A program made the position numbers and the translations under genes. Shown piece after piece: positions 7,436 to 17,447 of a stretch of 64,000 nucleotides of DNA (the first letter of the stretch is position 1; each line of letters opens with the position of its first letter). The stretch is from Gemmatimonadota bacterium (GTDB lineage Bacteria > Latescibacterota > UBA2968 > GCA-2709665): assembly GCA_028873695.1 (NCBI GenBank), contig JAPPNU010000002.1:1-64000 (forward strand), in the 5' to 3' direction. The notes under the pieces are model-generated. The model saw only the letters and a program-made list of their open reading frames with translations, searched no databases and had not been told where the DNA came from.

Positions 7436-9823
7436 ATGAAACCAGGCATCAAGCTTGTGGCGCTTGTTTGCGGCTTGCTCCTGCCAGTGGGCGCCTGGGC
7501 GGTAGACCAGAGCGACACCCCGAGGCTTTCCACCAGCCGAGGCCACCTCCAGATCAGCTGGAACTCGGACGGCACCATGGGCGGCTGGAATCTGGGAAGC
7601 GGGCAGACGGGAGAGCCGGATATGTTCTGGTATCCCGGCTGGGCCAACATCCCCAGCAGTAACGCCAGTTCCAACTATACCCGACGCGGCGGTAACGCGG
7701 TCGGATTCGGCACGTGGATCATGGTCGTGGGGCCCGGCGGCGTGGATGCTGCCTGGACCGGACCCAGGGGCAAGAGCACCGATATCACACCGCTCGTGTA
7801 TGATCCGTCCAGCGGGCCCGAGGCACACCTGGGCGCGGCGACGGAGTGGGAGCAGGGACGTTCCGGATCCTTCTCGCCGGCAAGCAATTACTGGCCGGGC
7901 GCGAACGTGCCGGATGAAAATGACGTCAGCGCGCCGCCCAGACTCATCCGCAACTACTCTCCGGGAGAATACACGCCGGACGACGCGTTTGCGGAAGAGA
8001 TTCTGGTCGCGAAGTGGACGAACAAGTTCGACATCACGATCACACGGAAGGTCCACAACTGGTCCCACCAGATGTTCGACGATTTCGTCATCGCGGAATT
8101 CACACTGGAAAACACCGGCAGTGACCGGCACAATGAGGTGTACCTTCCGCTGGTGGCCACGTGGAAGATCAACGAAACGGCCGACAACAACCGCGGCGGC
8201 GGACGCTGGTGGCGGTGGCTGGACGACGGTCTCGACGATCACTTCCGGTACACGGAGGCAGGAAACTACGTGGACGGCGGCCCCGGCGGACCGGTTGCCA
8301 TCAGCGCGGCCAGGGCGCAGGGGCTCAAGCTGAGTTATCAGTTCGACGGCGACAGCCCGTTCAAGGCGTGGGAAGATACAGGCGACCCCTGGATCAAGGA
8401 TATCGAAACGTCAGACCTGAAGGAAATGGCCTTCCCCGACGGCAAGCTGGCCTCCCACTCCTTCGTGGGCATGGCGCCGGTCGCGTTCGCGGACAGCCCT
8501 GAAGACCCCAGGCACGCGTTCAATATGCACGACGTGGGTCAGTACGTACAGCCTGCGGGAGACCAGCCGGTCTACCAGGGCTGGTGGAACGTGCGCACGA
8601 CGGCCGACTACGACGAGCCCGTGCTGGAGGGGGAGACCCCTGCGGAGGCGTTTGCCAAGCTGACCGCCTCGTCCGCCCAGGACAACCCCACCGAGGTGGG
8701 CGGTTTCACGAACGCGCAGGTGTACGGCCCATGGGCCCTCGGCCCGGGCGACAAGGCCAAGGTCGTGGTGGCGTTCGTTGCGGGTTCCGGCGCGGAGTAT
8801 GGCGGGCCCGGCAAGAGTCCAATAGACATCTGGCAGTGGTCGCTCACCGCCGACAAGGCCAGTTTCCTCCAGGGCGAACAGGCGATCGTAGAGCACCTGG
8901 AGCACGCGCTTTTCGCCTATCAGAGCGGCTTTGATATTCCGGATTCGCCGCCGGATATAGACGTCTACGTGAAGAGCGACGAGAACGCCAAGGTGAAGCT
9001 GTTCTGGGCCGCCGAAGCCCAGGGCGCCATTCATCCCGACTACGGCGGCGCCGACGTGGCAGGATTCCGGATCTATCGGGGTTTGCGTGGAACGCTCACG
9101 GCCACCGGCCCGTTTTCGCTCGTCGGCGACGTCCCCGTGGGTGGGCCGCTACCGGCGGGTGTCACGTACGATGCGGGCGCCGACTGGCCCGTTGCCGCTG
9201 CGGAGGGCAACGAAAACACGGCGGTCGGGCTGGCGAACCAGGCCAGTGACGGCCGGCGCGCCGACCGGCCGGGGATGTACGGCTGGTCCGACGCGAGTTC
9301 CAATGCCGGATTCTTCTATTACTACAGCATTCGGGCCTATCAGCAACCCCATGACGACTGGGCGAACAACGATGGAACGATGACCTTCGCGGATCTCCCG
9401 CCCAGGGCGCAGAAGTTCCTGCAGAACGGACAGGAAGGTCCGTTCTCCAACTTCCTGCAGGTCAACCGCGGGTCGCCCGTGCTGCCGTACGTGGCGGCTG
9501 CGGACGCGTTGGAACGCGATATCGTGGTGGTGCCGAACCCCTACATGGCAAACGGCACCAACGAGTACGGCGGCGGTCTGAAGATCCGGTTCGTGAACGT
9601 GCCGTCCAACTCGTTCATCTATATCTTCAACACAGCCGGGCAGCTGATTCAGGTCCTGCGCCAGAAGGGCATTTCTTCCAGCGAGACCAGTTGGACCGGC
9701 CGTCCGTATTCCACCATCCGGGCGCTTGTGGGTCCGGGAATCTATTTCTATGCCGTGCATGGCGTTGAAGGATCAGCCGGCGCCGGAAAGATCAAGACCG
9801 GCACCTTTGTCGTGATCCGTTAA
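7436..9823 (+). CDS. Large secreted protein with FlgD-like C-terminal domain
   Basis: A 795-residue protein with a signal peptide (GIKLVALVCGLLLPVGAWA, cut before VDQS). I do not recognise the central part; it is rich in Trp, Gly and Asp (residues 20-500), like secreted beta-rich carbohydrate-associated or cell-surface proteins. Around residues 510-570 a fibronectin-like segment is plausible (FRIYRG). The last 100 residues start with VVPNPYMANG and continue with IRFVNVPSNSFIYIF and GPGIYFYAVHG. That resembles the FlgD-like Ig or type IX secretion-like C-termini of FCB bacteria. It lies between a TonB receptor and a PorV-like protein, a recurrent arrangement there, so surface attachment or cooperation with the receptor is the likely role. 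Substrate unknown. Confidence 0.6.
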   Translation: MKPGIKLVALVCGLLLPVGAWAVDQSDTPRLSTSRGHLQISWNSDGTMGGWNLGSGQTGEPDMFWYPGWANIPSSNASSNYTRRGGNAVGFGTWIMVVGPGGVDAAWTGPRGKSTDITPLVYDPSSGPEAHLGAATEWEQGRSGSFSPASNYWPGANVPDENDVSAPPRLIRNYSPGEYTPDDAFAEEILVAKWTNKFDITITRKVHNWSHQMFDDFVIAEFTLENTGSDRHNEVYLPLVATWKINETADNNRGGGRWWRWLDDGLDDHFRYTEAGNYVDGGPGGPVAISAARAQGLKLSYQFDGDSPFKAWEDTGDPWIKDIETSDLKEMAFPDGKLASHSFVGMAPVAFADSPEDPRHAFNMHDVGQYVQPAGDQPVYQGWWNVRTTADYDEPVLEGETPAEAFAKLTASSAQDNPTEVGGFTNAQVYGPWALGPGDKAKVVVAFVAGSGAEYGGPGKSPIDIWQWSLTADKASFLQGEQAIVEHLEHALFAYQSGFDIPDSPPDIDVYVKSDENAKVKLFWAAEAQGAIHPDYGGADVAGFRIYRGLRGTLTATGPFSLVGDVPVGGPLPAGVTYDAGADWPVAAAEGNENTAVGLANQASDGRRADRPGMYGWSDASSNAGFFYYYSIRAYQQPHDDWANNDGTMTFADLPPRAQKFLQNGQEGPFSNFLQVNRGSPVLPYVAAADALERDIVVVPNPYMANGTNEYGGGLKIRFVNVPSNSFIYIFNTAGQLIQVLRQKGISSSETSWTGRPYSTIRALVGPGIYFYAVHGVEGSAGAGKIKTGTFVVIR

Positions 9824-9853
9824 CGAACCTCGCGACGCTTAAGGAGAATTGTT

Positions 9854-10897
9854 ATGAAAAAAGGATGGTACATCTTGGGATTGGCCCTCGTGACCGTCGC
9901 TCTCCTGTCCGTGACGCCGGCGTGGGCGGTTGAGCAGCCGGCGCCCGGCACCGGGTCGCGCGACGGGGCGTTGATCGATCCGAAGATGGAGAACGTAGAC
10001 AAGGCCTGGGGCCTCTGGGTCGAACGTGTGGGACTTTCCGAATTTCCGTTCCTGAAAATCGGCCAGGGCGCGCGCGCAGAGGCGATGGGCGGCGCGTATA
10101 CCGCCATCGCTGACGACATCACGTCCGCGTTTTGGAACGCCGGCGGACTGGGGCATGTGGAAAACGTAGCCTATACCCTGAACTACACCCGTTGGCTGGC
10201 CAATTCCTCACTGGTTTCCGGTGCGCTGGCGTTCAACGCCGGTTTCGGAGTTATCGGGTTCACGGTCACCAGTTTCGCGGCCGAAGAATTCGAAGTTACC
10301 ACGCCAACGGCTCCCTGGGGTACCGGGACCATGGCGCAGGTGGGCGATATCGCCCTCGGCGCGGTTTTCGCGAAGAAAATGACCGACAAGTTCATGCTGG
10401 GCGGTCAGATTCGCTGGATCCAGGAAGATCTGCACCTGGAGAAGGTGTCCACGCTGGACTACAGCATCGGCACCCACTTCTATACGGGGTACAGGAGCAG
10501 CAGGATCGCCATGAGTTTCCGGAACCTGGGCCCGAACGTCAAGGTGACCGAGGGTGGATTCACGGCGGTGATGCCCACTACGTACTCCCTCGGCGGCGCG
10601 ATGGAGATATTCGGACAGAAGGGCGATCCGGGATACTTCACGCTCTCCCTCGAGCACGAGTTCGTAACGGACTTCAGGCCGATCACCCGCGTGGGCGGGG
10701 AACTCTGGTTGGAGAACACGCTGGCGCTTCGCGCGGGTTACCGGACGCACACGGCGCTTGAGAGCTGGAGCATCGGCGCCGGTCTGAAGCACGAACTGCC
10801 GGGCGGTCAACTGATCACCGTGGACCTCTCCTACCACAATGCGGATCTGGGCATTTTCGATCCGCCGCTGCGTCTGTCCGTGGGCGGAACGTTCTAG
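9854..10897 (+). CDS. PorV/PorQ-family outer-membrane protein
   Basis: A 347-residue protein with a signal peptide ending near AWAVEQ. After about 45 residues comes the family hallmark FLKIGQGARAEAMGGAYTAIADD followed by AFWNAGGLGHV, as in PorV/PorQ and related FadL-like barrels. It ends in a strand with terminal Phe (LRLSVGGTF). In Bacteroidota, PorV is the outer-membrane shuttle of type IX secretion; in other FCB phyla many PorV-like proteins exist outside a proven secretion system. AAGGAGAA precedes the ATG. It is the last gene of the operon that begins with the 3217 leader and is followed at once by a strong terminator. Confidence 0.8.
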   Translation: MKKGWYILGLALVTVALLSVTPAWAVEQPAPGTGSRDGALIDPKMENVDKAWGLWVERVGLSEFPFLKIGQGARAEAMGGAYTAIADDITSAFWNAGGLGHVENVAYTLNYTRWLANSSLVSGALAFNAGFGVIGFTVTSFAAEEFEVTTPTAPWGTGTMAQVGDIALGAVFAKKMTDKFMLGGQIRWIQEDLHLEKVSTLDYSIGTHFYTGYRSSRIAMSFRNLGPNVKVTEGGFTAVMPTTYSLGGAMEIFGQKGDPGYFTLSLEHEFVTDFRPITRVGGELWLENTLALRAGYRTHTALESWSIGAGLKHELPGGQLITVDLSYHNADLGIFDPPLRLSVGGTF

Positions 10898-10919
10898 GGA
10901 TCCGACGCGAGCTAAACAA

Positions 10920-10957
10920 AAAGGGGGGCGGTCCGATGGATCGTCCTCCTTTCTTAT
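10920..10957 (+). terminator. Rho-independent terminator of the outer-membrane operon
   Basis: The arms 10920-10934 and 10938-10952 can form 15 uninterrupted base pairs (three of them G-U) around a GAT loop, followed by CTTATT. An A-rich run before the left arm gives a partly bidirectional character. It follows the PorV-like stop codon by about 20 bases. Confidence 0.8.
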
Positions 10958-11595
10958 TGTGAGAAGCAGGAAAAAGGCAAAAGGAAGAAGTAGAAAGGAA
11001 GAAGGAAAAGCCCAAAAGCGGGTAGACGGGAGAGGGTAGAGAACCACACGACACCCCACCACCTGGTGAGACGTAAGCCGGGAGAGGGTAGAGATCGCAT
11101 GCCGTTTATGGTTTCCTGTCGGGCCGCAGGCGAGCTGGAGGAACATATTGCCAAGGGCCACTTCTACCGTCTCCCCTTATTCATTCGACCGTCTTGCGTC
11201 TCACGTCTCCCCGCCTTTGTGATTTTCTGCAACCAAATGCGTCTGTGGGCATCCTATATGTATTGGGAACAGTATCAGGTTTTCGCCCGTCGTGCAGGTA
11301 AAGGTGAGTTATGCATAAGAATGGGTACGACAATTGAACAGGTTGTTGCCTTTCAATGCTACTCACGGCGAAGATAACACCAATCTGCACAGTTCTCGGA
11401 TCGGATCCGTCGGAATGGTGCGGTACCGCCTGCGGATAACGGGTTCACGGCCATTGCCCGGAAAACCGTGCATCTTTTCGTCCATTTGGTCTTTATCCTG
11501 TCCATCCATGTAAGTTTATGTTTATTAATCATTCAGGCAAATAATGCGGGTGCGGTCTGACGCATTTGCGCAAACCCGAAACGAGGACGAGCACA
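10958..11595. other. Non-coding stretch with short repeats
   Basis: Nothing here looks like a gene. A purine-rich AAG/AGG tract (10960-11020) is followed by two copies of GGGAGAGGGTAGAGA at 11028-11042 and 11080-11094. A 12-base core of this (as CTCTACCCTCTC) also lies at 2108-2119 in the other orientation. A GACGYRA-type heptamer run on the minus strand lies near 11191-11213. Confidence 0.5.
11028..11094. repeat. Pair of 15-base direct repeats
   Basis: Exact copies of GGGAGAGGGTAGAGA lie at 11028-11042 and 11080-11094, 37 bases apart. The inner 12 bases recur inverted at 2108-2119. Confidence 0.65.
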
Positions 11596-13995
11596 ATGTT
11601 CCGGAATCTACCGCGGACGATGGTCCCCTGGCTTGCCGGATTGGCTTTCTTCCTGGTGGCAGGCCCGAGCGTCGGCGCAGAGAATGCACCGCAGACGGCC
11701 GCTGACACGGCCGCCGTCTCCGCGCCAGACCGGGAGGTTCAGCGGGCCGTACGTGCGTTCTGGCCTCAAATGATCGCAGACCCGGCCGGCCGGCAGACCC
11801 GGATTGGCTACGCGCGGCTTTTGAAGACGGACCTGGCGGGCGCCGCAGAGGCGTTTCAGTCGGCGTTGTCTCAAAACGACAGTTTTGCGCCGGCCCACTT
11901 CGGCATGGCGCTGGCGTCTTACAGGTCGGGGAAGGCGGAGGGAGAAAAAGGGAGGTATTCCGAGCAAACAATCTACCATGCCTCCAGGGCGGCAGCTGTT
12001 TCGCAGGGGTCTGAATTGGCCCACCGCCTTCTGGGGCGACTGTACTTCGACATCGAAGACTATGACAAGTCGGTGGACGCCTACGTAAGGTCGCTTTCCC
12101 TGGAACCGACCCGTGATCCCGCCGTGCTCCGGGCCCTGGTCACGGCTTATGTCCGGACGGGCGTTTTCGACGACGTGCCTTCGCAGGCCCTGGATTCTCT
12201 GGAGGTTACGACGGACGAGGGGTTGTTGTTGCCGGTGGTGGCCCAGACGTGCGCGAGCCGGGAAGCTCTCGACCTGGCAATGCAATACTATGGCCGGGGC
12301 TTTTCCCGGATGCCGGCCGAGGAACGCCGGTTGTACCAGGACGTGAGTCTGATCGCATCCAGGGAGGAGCTTCTTTCCTACCGGGCGACCGAGGACGATC
12401 CCGCGGCGCGGCGGGAGTTCCTGGTAAGGTTCTGGTCGGTAAGAGACCCGGATCTGATGACGTCGGTGAACGAGCGCAAGCTGGAGCACTATCGACGTGT
12501 GTGGTATTCGCGTACCGCATTCTCCGAACAGGCGAATCCGTGGGACCGGCGGGGCGAGGTCTATATCCGGTACGGCGCTCCGGATTACCGGTCGACGTCC
12601 GGCAGTGTCGCCCCACGCATGCCTGTTTCGGTGGAACGGATCAAGGAGCGTGTCGCCCACGACATCTACGGGGCGGAAGGCATGATGGAAGTCGGACGAG
12701 GGCCTGTATTTCCGGTTCGCAGGATGCACGAGGTCGGTCTGGATTTCCCTGCTGAAATGCCACCGGGAACGGATCAGGGCGAAGCGCCAGACCCCCTGGA
12801 AGTGGAGCTGGGGGCGCCCGCCCTGGCCGATGAGCCGATGGCGCCCGCGGACATGTCCGCGCTGGATGGAGACAATTACGAGGTGACTCTGTCCCCGAAC
12901 CGCACGCAGGTGACGGGCGGGGACTTCATGTCCTTTGTAAAGTGGGAATCGTGGGTGTATACCGGTGTCGCCGGGGGGATCGAGGTGGTGTTTACCAACG
13001 AGTGGGGAGGTGGGAAGTTCGACTTCGCGCCCGTGCCGGCTGCGGAATTCGACGAAGGCGCATTGCGTCGGACCAGCAGGATGGTGAAGTACTCGCCCGC
13101 GATGGTGATGAACCGGAGCATCCGTCAAATGCCCGAACACTATCTTCCGGGCGGACGCGAGGCGTTTCTGGACTTTTACTATGATCGGGCGACGTTCAGA
13201 GGGTCCAATGGCAAGACGCGAGTGGAGGTCTACTATGGAATCCCGCCGCGTAGTCTGAGCGAGTCGGAATCTCAGGAACAGCAGGTGTTTCGCCTGGGGT
13301 GTGCGGTAGCGCTGTATGAAGCGGAGTCCGGACAGACGCTGCAGGACAGCGAAGAACTGGTATTACGTACGTCGAAGGAACTCTACACGGGGAAGGGTAC
13401 CTTTATTCCGAATCAGCTCGCGCTGGACGTGAGTCCGGGCGCCTACGAAATGCGGGTTCAGGTAAAGGACCTGGTTTCCGGCCACTCGGGCATTTACAAA
13501 GAAAAGCTCGAGGTGGAGGATTATTCCCTGGATACACTTAAGCTGAGCGGCCTGGAACTGGGATTTCAGGTGTCCACCGAAGGCGGCCTGGAAAAGTACG
13601 CGAAGGGCGGCGACATCTGGGTGATCCCGATGACCACCAAGACCTATCGGATGGAACAGCATCCGTTCGTCTATTACGAAGCCTACGGCCTGAAACCGGA
13701 CACATTCGGCCAGAGCCGGTTTACGTTGCACTATACGATCCATTCGATGCCGGAGAAGGGCGGCACCTTCGGACGCCTCTGGGCGGGGATGGGCTCCTTG
13801 TTCCGCAGGGGCGAACGCAACCCCGAGGTATCGGTATCCACGGAACAGGTCCGGGAGGAAACGGACCTGCAGGAGTATTTCGAGATGGACTTGAGGAACG
13901 CCAAGGCCGGCGTGAACCGGCTGACGGTCCGCATTGAAGATCAAAACGGCAATGCGGTAGCGGAGAAGGAGGTCCTGTTCAGGTTGGAACGGTAA
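11596..13995 (+). CDS. TPR and GWxTD-domain secreted protein
   Basis: About 799 residues from the ATG at 11596, which opens a good signal peptide (WLAGLAFFLVAGPSVGA). Residues 30-270 form tetratricopeptide-like helical repeats (AAEAFQSALSQNDSFAPAHFGMAL; YDKSVDAYVRSLSLEPT). The GWxTD domain follows: FWSVRDPDLMTSVNERKLEHYRRVWY, then PWDRRGEVYIRYGAPD near residue 320. The last 500 residues are beta-rich and resemble the same region of the larger paralogue at 21718. The domain is widespread in Bacteroidota, Gemmatimonadota and Latescibacterota, with no settled function. The upstream in-frame TTG at 11566 lacks both a Shine-Dalgarno and a signal-peptide-compatible N-terminus. Confidence 0.8.
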   Translation: MFRNLPRTMVPWLAGLAFFLVAGPSVGAENAPQTAADTAAVSAPDREVQRAVRAFWPQMIADPAGRQTRIGYARLLKTDLAGAAEAFQSALSQNDSFAPAHFGMALASYRSGKAEGEKGRYSEQTIYHASRAAAVSQGSELAHRLLGRLYFDIEDYDKSVDAYVRSLSLEPTRDPAVLRALVTAYVRTGVFDDVPSQALDSLEVTTDEGLLLPVVAQTCASREALDLAMQYYGRGFSRMPAEERRLYQDVSLIASREELLSYRATEDDPAARREFLVRFWSVRDPDLMTSVNERKLEHYRRVWYSRTAFSEQANPWDRRGEVYIRYGAPDYRSTSGSVAPRMPVSVERIKERVAHDIYGAEGMMEVGRGPVFPVRRMHEVGLDFPAEMPPGTDQGEAPDPLEVELGAPALADEPMAPADMSALDGDNYEVTLSPNRTQVTGGDFMSFVKWESWVYTGVAGGIEVVFTNEWGGGKFDFAPVPAAEFDEGALRRTSRMVKYSPAMVMNRSIRQMPEHYLPGGREAFLDFYYDRATFRGSNGKTRVEVYYGIPPRSLSESESQEQQVFRLGCAVALYEAESGQTLQDSEELVLRTSKELYTGKGTFIPNQLALDVSPGAYEMRVQVKDLVSGHSGIYKEKLEVEDYSLDTLKLSGLELGFQVSTEGGLEKYAKGGDIWVIPMTTKTYRMEQHPFVYYEAYGLKPDTFGQSRFTLHYTIHSMPEKGGTFGRLWAGMGSLFRRGERNPEVSVSTEQVREETDLQEYFEMDLRNAKAGVNRLTVRIEDQNGNAVAEKEVLFRLER

Positions 13996-14398
13996 CGCGA
14001 AGGTACCGAGGATCGTGGCGACGGGGGCTCGGCTGTTAGAGAAATCCAGGGGTCGAAAGTCAGGATCAGGAAGAAAACCAGGTTTTCATTCCGGATTCTG
14101 ATCACCGGCTTCTGGATTCTTCATTGTTGGAGGGCACTGCAGAACAAGAACCGTGGGACTCTTGGAGATTAGGTTCTATAGGTGGCTTGGACTGAGGTCT
14201 CATCGGGTTTTTGTACCGGATACCGAGCTCCAGGCTGCGATTTGTTCCGGTTTGCGAACGATTTTCACCGCCGTTAATTTCCTGTAACTTCGCGCCTTTC
14301 GTAGTTTGGGTGTTGCCTTGATGCCTTTTATTCGCGCCATTTCGCGTTATTCGTAGTTTATTCTTTTCTGTTTTTGGACAGGTGTGGTTGGAGGGAGA
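13996..14398. other. Intergenic stretch with degenerate interspersed repeat
   Basis: No coding signal. Between about 14277 and 14372 the sequence repeats related words (TTTCGTAGTTT, TTATTCGCGCC, TTTCGCGTTATTCGTAGTTT), the style of a degenerate interspersed element seen in many environmental genomes. Confidence 0.45.
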
Positions 14399-15616
14399 AT
14401 GGCAAAACTGGCAATTGACGGAGGACCGAAGGTACGAACCCGGCCGTTTCCCCAAAGGGCGCCGTTTGGAGAGCGGGAAGAGGAACTGTTGGTAGACGCC
14501 GTCCGGAGCCAGAATCTGTTCGGCAAGAGCGGACGGTTCGTGAAGGAATTCGAAAGGGCGTTTGCCGATTTCTACGGCGTCGGGTTCGCGCAGAGTTCCA
14601 CGGGCGGATCGGCGGCCATTCACCTTGCCGTGGGGGCGGTGAACCCGGAACCGGGTGAAGAGATCATCACCGCGCCCGTAACCGATCCGGGTAGCGTGAT
14701 GCCGATCCTGCAGCAGAACGCGGTGCCGGTCTTCGCCGACGTGGACCCGAGAACACTGAACATGACGCCCGAGTCCATCGAGACGGTCATTACCGACCGG
14801 ACTCGGGCGATCATCCTGGTGCATCTCTTCGGGCGGCCGTGCGACGTGGAGGCGGTCGCGGACCTTGCGGATCGATACAGACTGATCCTGATCGAGGATT
14901 GCAGCCAGGCCCATGCCACCCGATTCAAGGGCAGGTACGTCGGCACCTTCGGACACATGGGGTGTTTCAGCCTGCAGCAGTCCAAGCACATGACGACCGG
15001 CGACGGGGGGATGACCGTTACCAATTGTGAGGAAACGTATGTTCGGCTGAAGCTGTTTTCGGATAAGGGATGGGACTATCAGTACATGGGGGAACGCGAC
15101 CACGGTTTCCTGGCGCCTACCTATCGCATGACGGAGATGCAGGGGGCCGTAGGCCTGGCGCAGCTGGAAAAGGTGCGGGCGGTCGTAGAGCGCCGGATCC
15201 ATCTCGGACGGCTCCTGTGTGAATTGATCGCGGCCGCGCCGGGAGTCGAGCCAGTGCCCGGGGAACCGGATCGGGAGGTCTCGTGGTGGAATTTCATCTT
15301 TCACGTGACGGGCCACGATCCGGGCCGATTCTGCAAGGCGGTGTCCGCGGAGGGCGTCCCGATAGGCGCCCATTATATCGGTGACCCGATATTCATGCGC
15401 GGGAAATACCTGACTGACAAAATCACGTACGGAAAGAGTGGATGTCCCTTCACCTGCGGCGTGACGAACCGTGAATACCACTATGGACCCGAAACGACGC
15501 CCCAGGCCGTCGCGGGGCTGGGCACGGTTGCGGTGCGAGGCATCCATGAACATATGGACGAGTCGGACATCCAGGACATAGGGACCGCAATCAATAAGGT
15601 CGCCGCAAATCTGTAG
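14399..15616 (+). CDS. DegT/DnrJ/EryC1/StrS-family PLP aminotransferase
   Basis: About 405 residues, the normal length for this fold-type I aminotransferase family, which usually acts on keto sugars (or dehydrates sugars) in nucleotide-sugar pathways. Visible features are STGGSAAIHLAV (PLP phosphate loop), IEDCSQAHATRFKG (Asp that binds the pyridine nitrogen) and CFSLQQSKHMTTGDGG, where the Lys is the Schiff-base residue. The start at 14399 follows GGAGGGAGA; the GTG at 14384 lies upstream of that site. No other sugar-nucleotide gene is adjacent, so the substrate cannot be inferred. The next gene (93 bases downstream) is gamma-glutamyltransferase-like. Confidence 0.85.
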   Translation: MAKLAIDGGPKVRTRPFPQRAPFGEREEELLVDAVRSQNLFGKSGRFVKEFERAFADFYGVGFAQSSTGGSAAIHLAVGAVNPEPGEEIITAPVTDPGSVMPILQQNAVPVFADVDPRTLNMTPESIETVITDRTRAIILVHLFGRPCDVEAVADLADRYRLILIEDCSQAHATRFKGRYVGTFGHMGCFSLQQSKHMTTGDGGMTVTNCEETYVRLKLFSDKGWDYQYMGERDHGFLAPTYRMTEMQGAVGLAQLEKVRAVVERRIHLGRLLCELIAAAPGVEPVPGEPDREVSWWNFIFHVTGHDPGRFCKAVSAEGVPIGAHYIGDPIFMRGKYLTDKITYGKSGCPFTCGVTNREYHYGPETTPQAVAGLGTVAVRGIHEHMDESDIQDIGTAINKVAANL

Positions 15617-15708
15617 CTGAGCCTACTGTCGGGACGACTCCTTTGGTTGCCGTCCAATGAACATTCCACATATTCCGCGAATCAGTTCGACTGCCAGGGG
15701 AGATATTG

Positions 15709-17322
15709 ATGGTTGAAGGGAAAGAGGTCCTCACGTCTCGCGGCGTCGTTGCAGCCGGGCCGGAAGAAGCGGCCCGGGTGGGTGCGCGCGTACTGGATCG
15801 GGGTGGGAACGCGATGGACGCGGCGGCCGCGGCCAGCATGGCATGCTGTATGCTGCAGCCGCAGTCCACGGGCGTGATGGGCTACGTCCTTTGCGCGCTG
15901 GTGCTGGACGGTCGGACAGGGAAGGTATGGTCTCTGGATGCCAACTCAGTTTCGCCCGCGTCGGCGAGCGAGGCGATGTACGACGTGATGCCGACGGGAG
16001 ACGGTCCGAAGGGGATCAACGAGAACGAGTACCTCTGTTCCGTACGGGACAACGCCAACGTGCACGGACCCCTTGCCGTGGGTCCGCCCGGAATGATGGC
16101 GGGGATGGGTGTGCTGTGGGAACGATGGGGCCGCTTGAAGTGGTCCGATGTCGTGGCGCCGTCCCTGACGCTGCTCGAGAATGGATTCCCGTTTGGGTCC
16201 ACGGCCGCCGCGGTGCGAAACCTCGAGCCGGTCATCCGAGAGTTTCCGGCAACAGAGAAGCACCTGATGCCGCAGGGGCGTTTGCCCAACGCGGACGATT
16301 TATGGCATCGGCGGGATATGGAGAAATCGTTGACGCGGGCATGTGAGGCGGGGTGGCGTGACTTTTACGATGGAGAAATCGGGCGGAAGATCGCGGACCA
16401 CGTCAGCAGTACGGGCGGGGCGCTAACCAGGGAGGATATGGCAGATTTCATGCCGCGTGTGACCGCCCCCTATGAAACGACGTACCGTGACGCGACCGTC
16501 TATGCCGCGATCTTGCCGAACGGCGGGTTGACCGCCCTGCAGATCCTCAATATGCTGGAATGCTTCGAGCCCGTTCCCGACGATACGGAAGCGTACTGGC
16601 ACCGGTTGGCCGAAGTGCTGAAGCTGGCCTGGCGCGACAGGCTGCTCTATCTGGGCGATCCGGAACACGTTGACGTCCCGATCGAGCGGCTTCTGAGTAA
16701 GGACTACGCGGCAGGACGAGTCGAATCCCTGCGACAGTTTCCGGAATCAGTGGATCGGCGGTCTCCCTGGCCCGAGGGAGATTCTAAGACCGGGACGCTC
16801 CACGTTTCCACGGCGGACGCGGAAGGCAACGTGGCGTCCGTGACGATTTCCCAGGGCGGCGCATTCGGTTCTCTTGTCACCGTGCCCGGTACGGGTCTGA
16901 TCCTGGGGCATGGGATGTGCCGCCTGGATCCGCGGCCTGACCGCAGGAACTCGGTCGCTCCCCGAAAACGGCCCCTGAATAATACGGCGCCGCTGATGAT
17001 TCGCCTCCCGGACCGGGACGTTGCGGCGGGGTTGCCCGGTGGGCGCCGGCTCGTTAGCGTAAATGCGCGAATCGCGCAGAAAATCGTGGATTTCGGCGCG
17101 TCTTCATTACAGGCCGTGTCCGGTCCCCGGATGCACGTCCAGATGGAGGAGCCTGTCATGGTAACGAGATCGCTGGACGAGGGCATTCAGGATGGATTGC
17201 TCGAAATGGGCCACGAACTGGATGTCGTCGGGGGCGTCGCGGGCGGCGCGCACTGCGCCGAATACCTGAAGACAGAGGGAAAGGTGCGGGCAGGTGGAAA
17301 CACGTGGGCGGCGGGCGTTTAG
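15709..17322 (+). CDS. Gamma-glutamyltransferase-family protein
   Basis: A 537-residue member of the Ntn-hydrolase GGT family, which cleaves gamma-glutamyl bonds after autocatalytic processing. The N-terminal part has the family's GGNAMDAAAAAS motif. The predicted small-subunit start is T363 in TGTLHVSTADAEGN, aligning with the TTHxSVVD nucleophile block. NNTAPLMIRLPD and GLPGGRRLV match the small subunit. I see no signal peptide, unlike typical periplasmic GGTs, so cytoplasmic action or an acylase-type substrate is possible. GGGGAG precedes the ATG at 15709; the TTG just before it is a weaker start. Confidence 0.85.
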   Translation: MVEGKEVLTSRGVVAAGPEEAARVGARVLDRGGNAMDAAAAASMACCMLQPQSTGVMGYVLCALVLDGRTGKVWSLDANSVSPASASEAMYDVMPTGDGPKGINENEYLCSVRDNANVHGPLAVGPPGMMAGMGVLWERWGRLKWSDVVAPSLTLLENGFPFGSTAAAVRNLEPVIREFPATEKHLMPQGRLPNADDLWHRRDMEKSLTRACEAGWRDFYDGEIGRKIADHVSSTGGALTREDMADFMPRVTAPYETTYRDATVYAAILPNGGLTALQILNMLECFEPVPDDTEAYWHRLAEVLKLAWRDRLLYLGDPEHVDVPIERLLSKDYAAGRVESLRQFPESVDRRSPWPEGDSKTGTLHVSTADAEGNVASVTISQGGAFGSLVTVPGTGLILGHGMCRLDPRPDRRNSVAPRKRPLNNTAPLMIRLPDRDVAAGLPGGRRLVSVNARIAQKIVDFGASSLQAVSGPRMHVQMEEPVMVTRSLDEGIQDGLLEMGHELDVVGGVAGGAHCAEYLKTEGKVRAGGNTWAAGV

Positions 17323-17447
17323 GAATATCCGGAAGCAGGATCAATTGAACCTGGACATGACTATATTCAAGTCGTATATTTCTCAAGTAGATGTTTTTGT
17401 TCACATTGCTGCGAATAACGATGAAACCATCGAACGGGAGGAGGAAA

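Noticed and set aside
14102..15553. Minus-strand frame of 483 codons opposite the DegT-type gene
   Set aside because: It covers the repeat-bearing intergenic region and the reverse of a well-supported gene; no motif or start signal.
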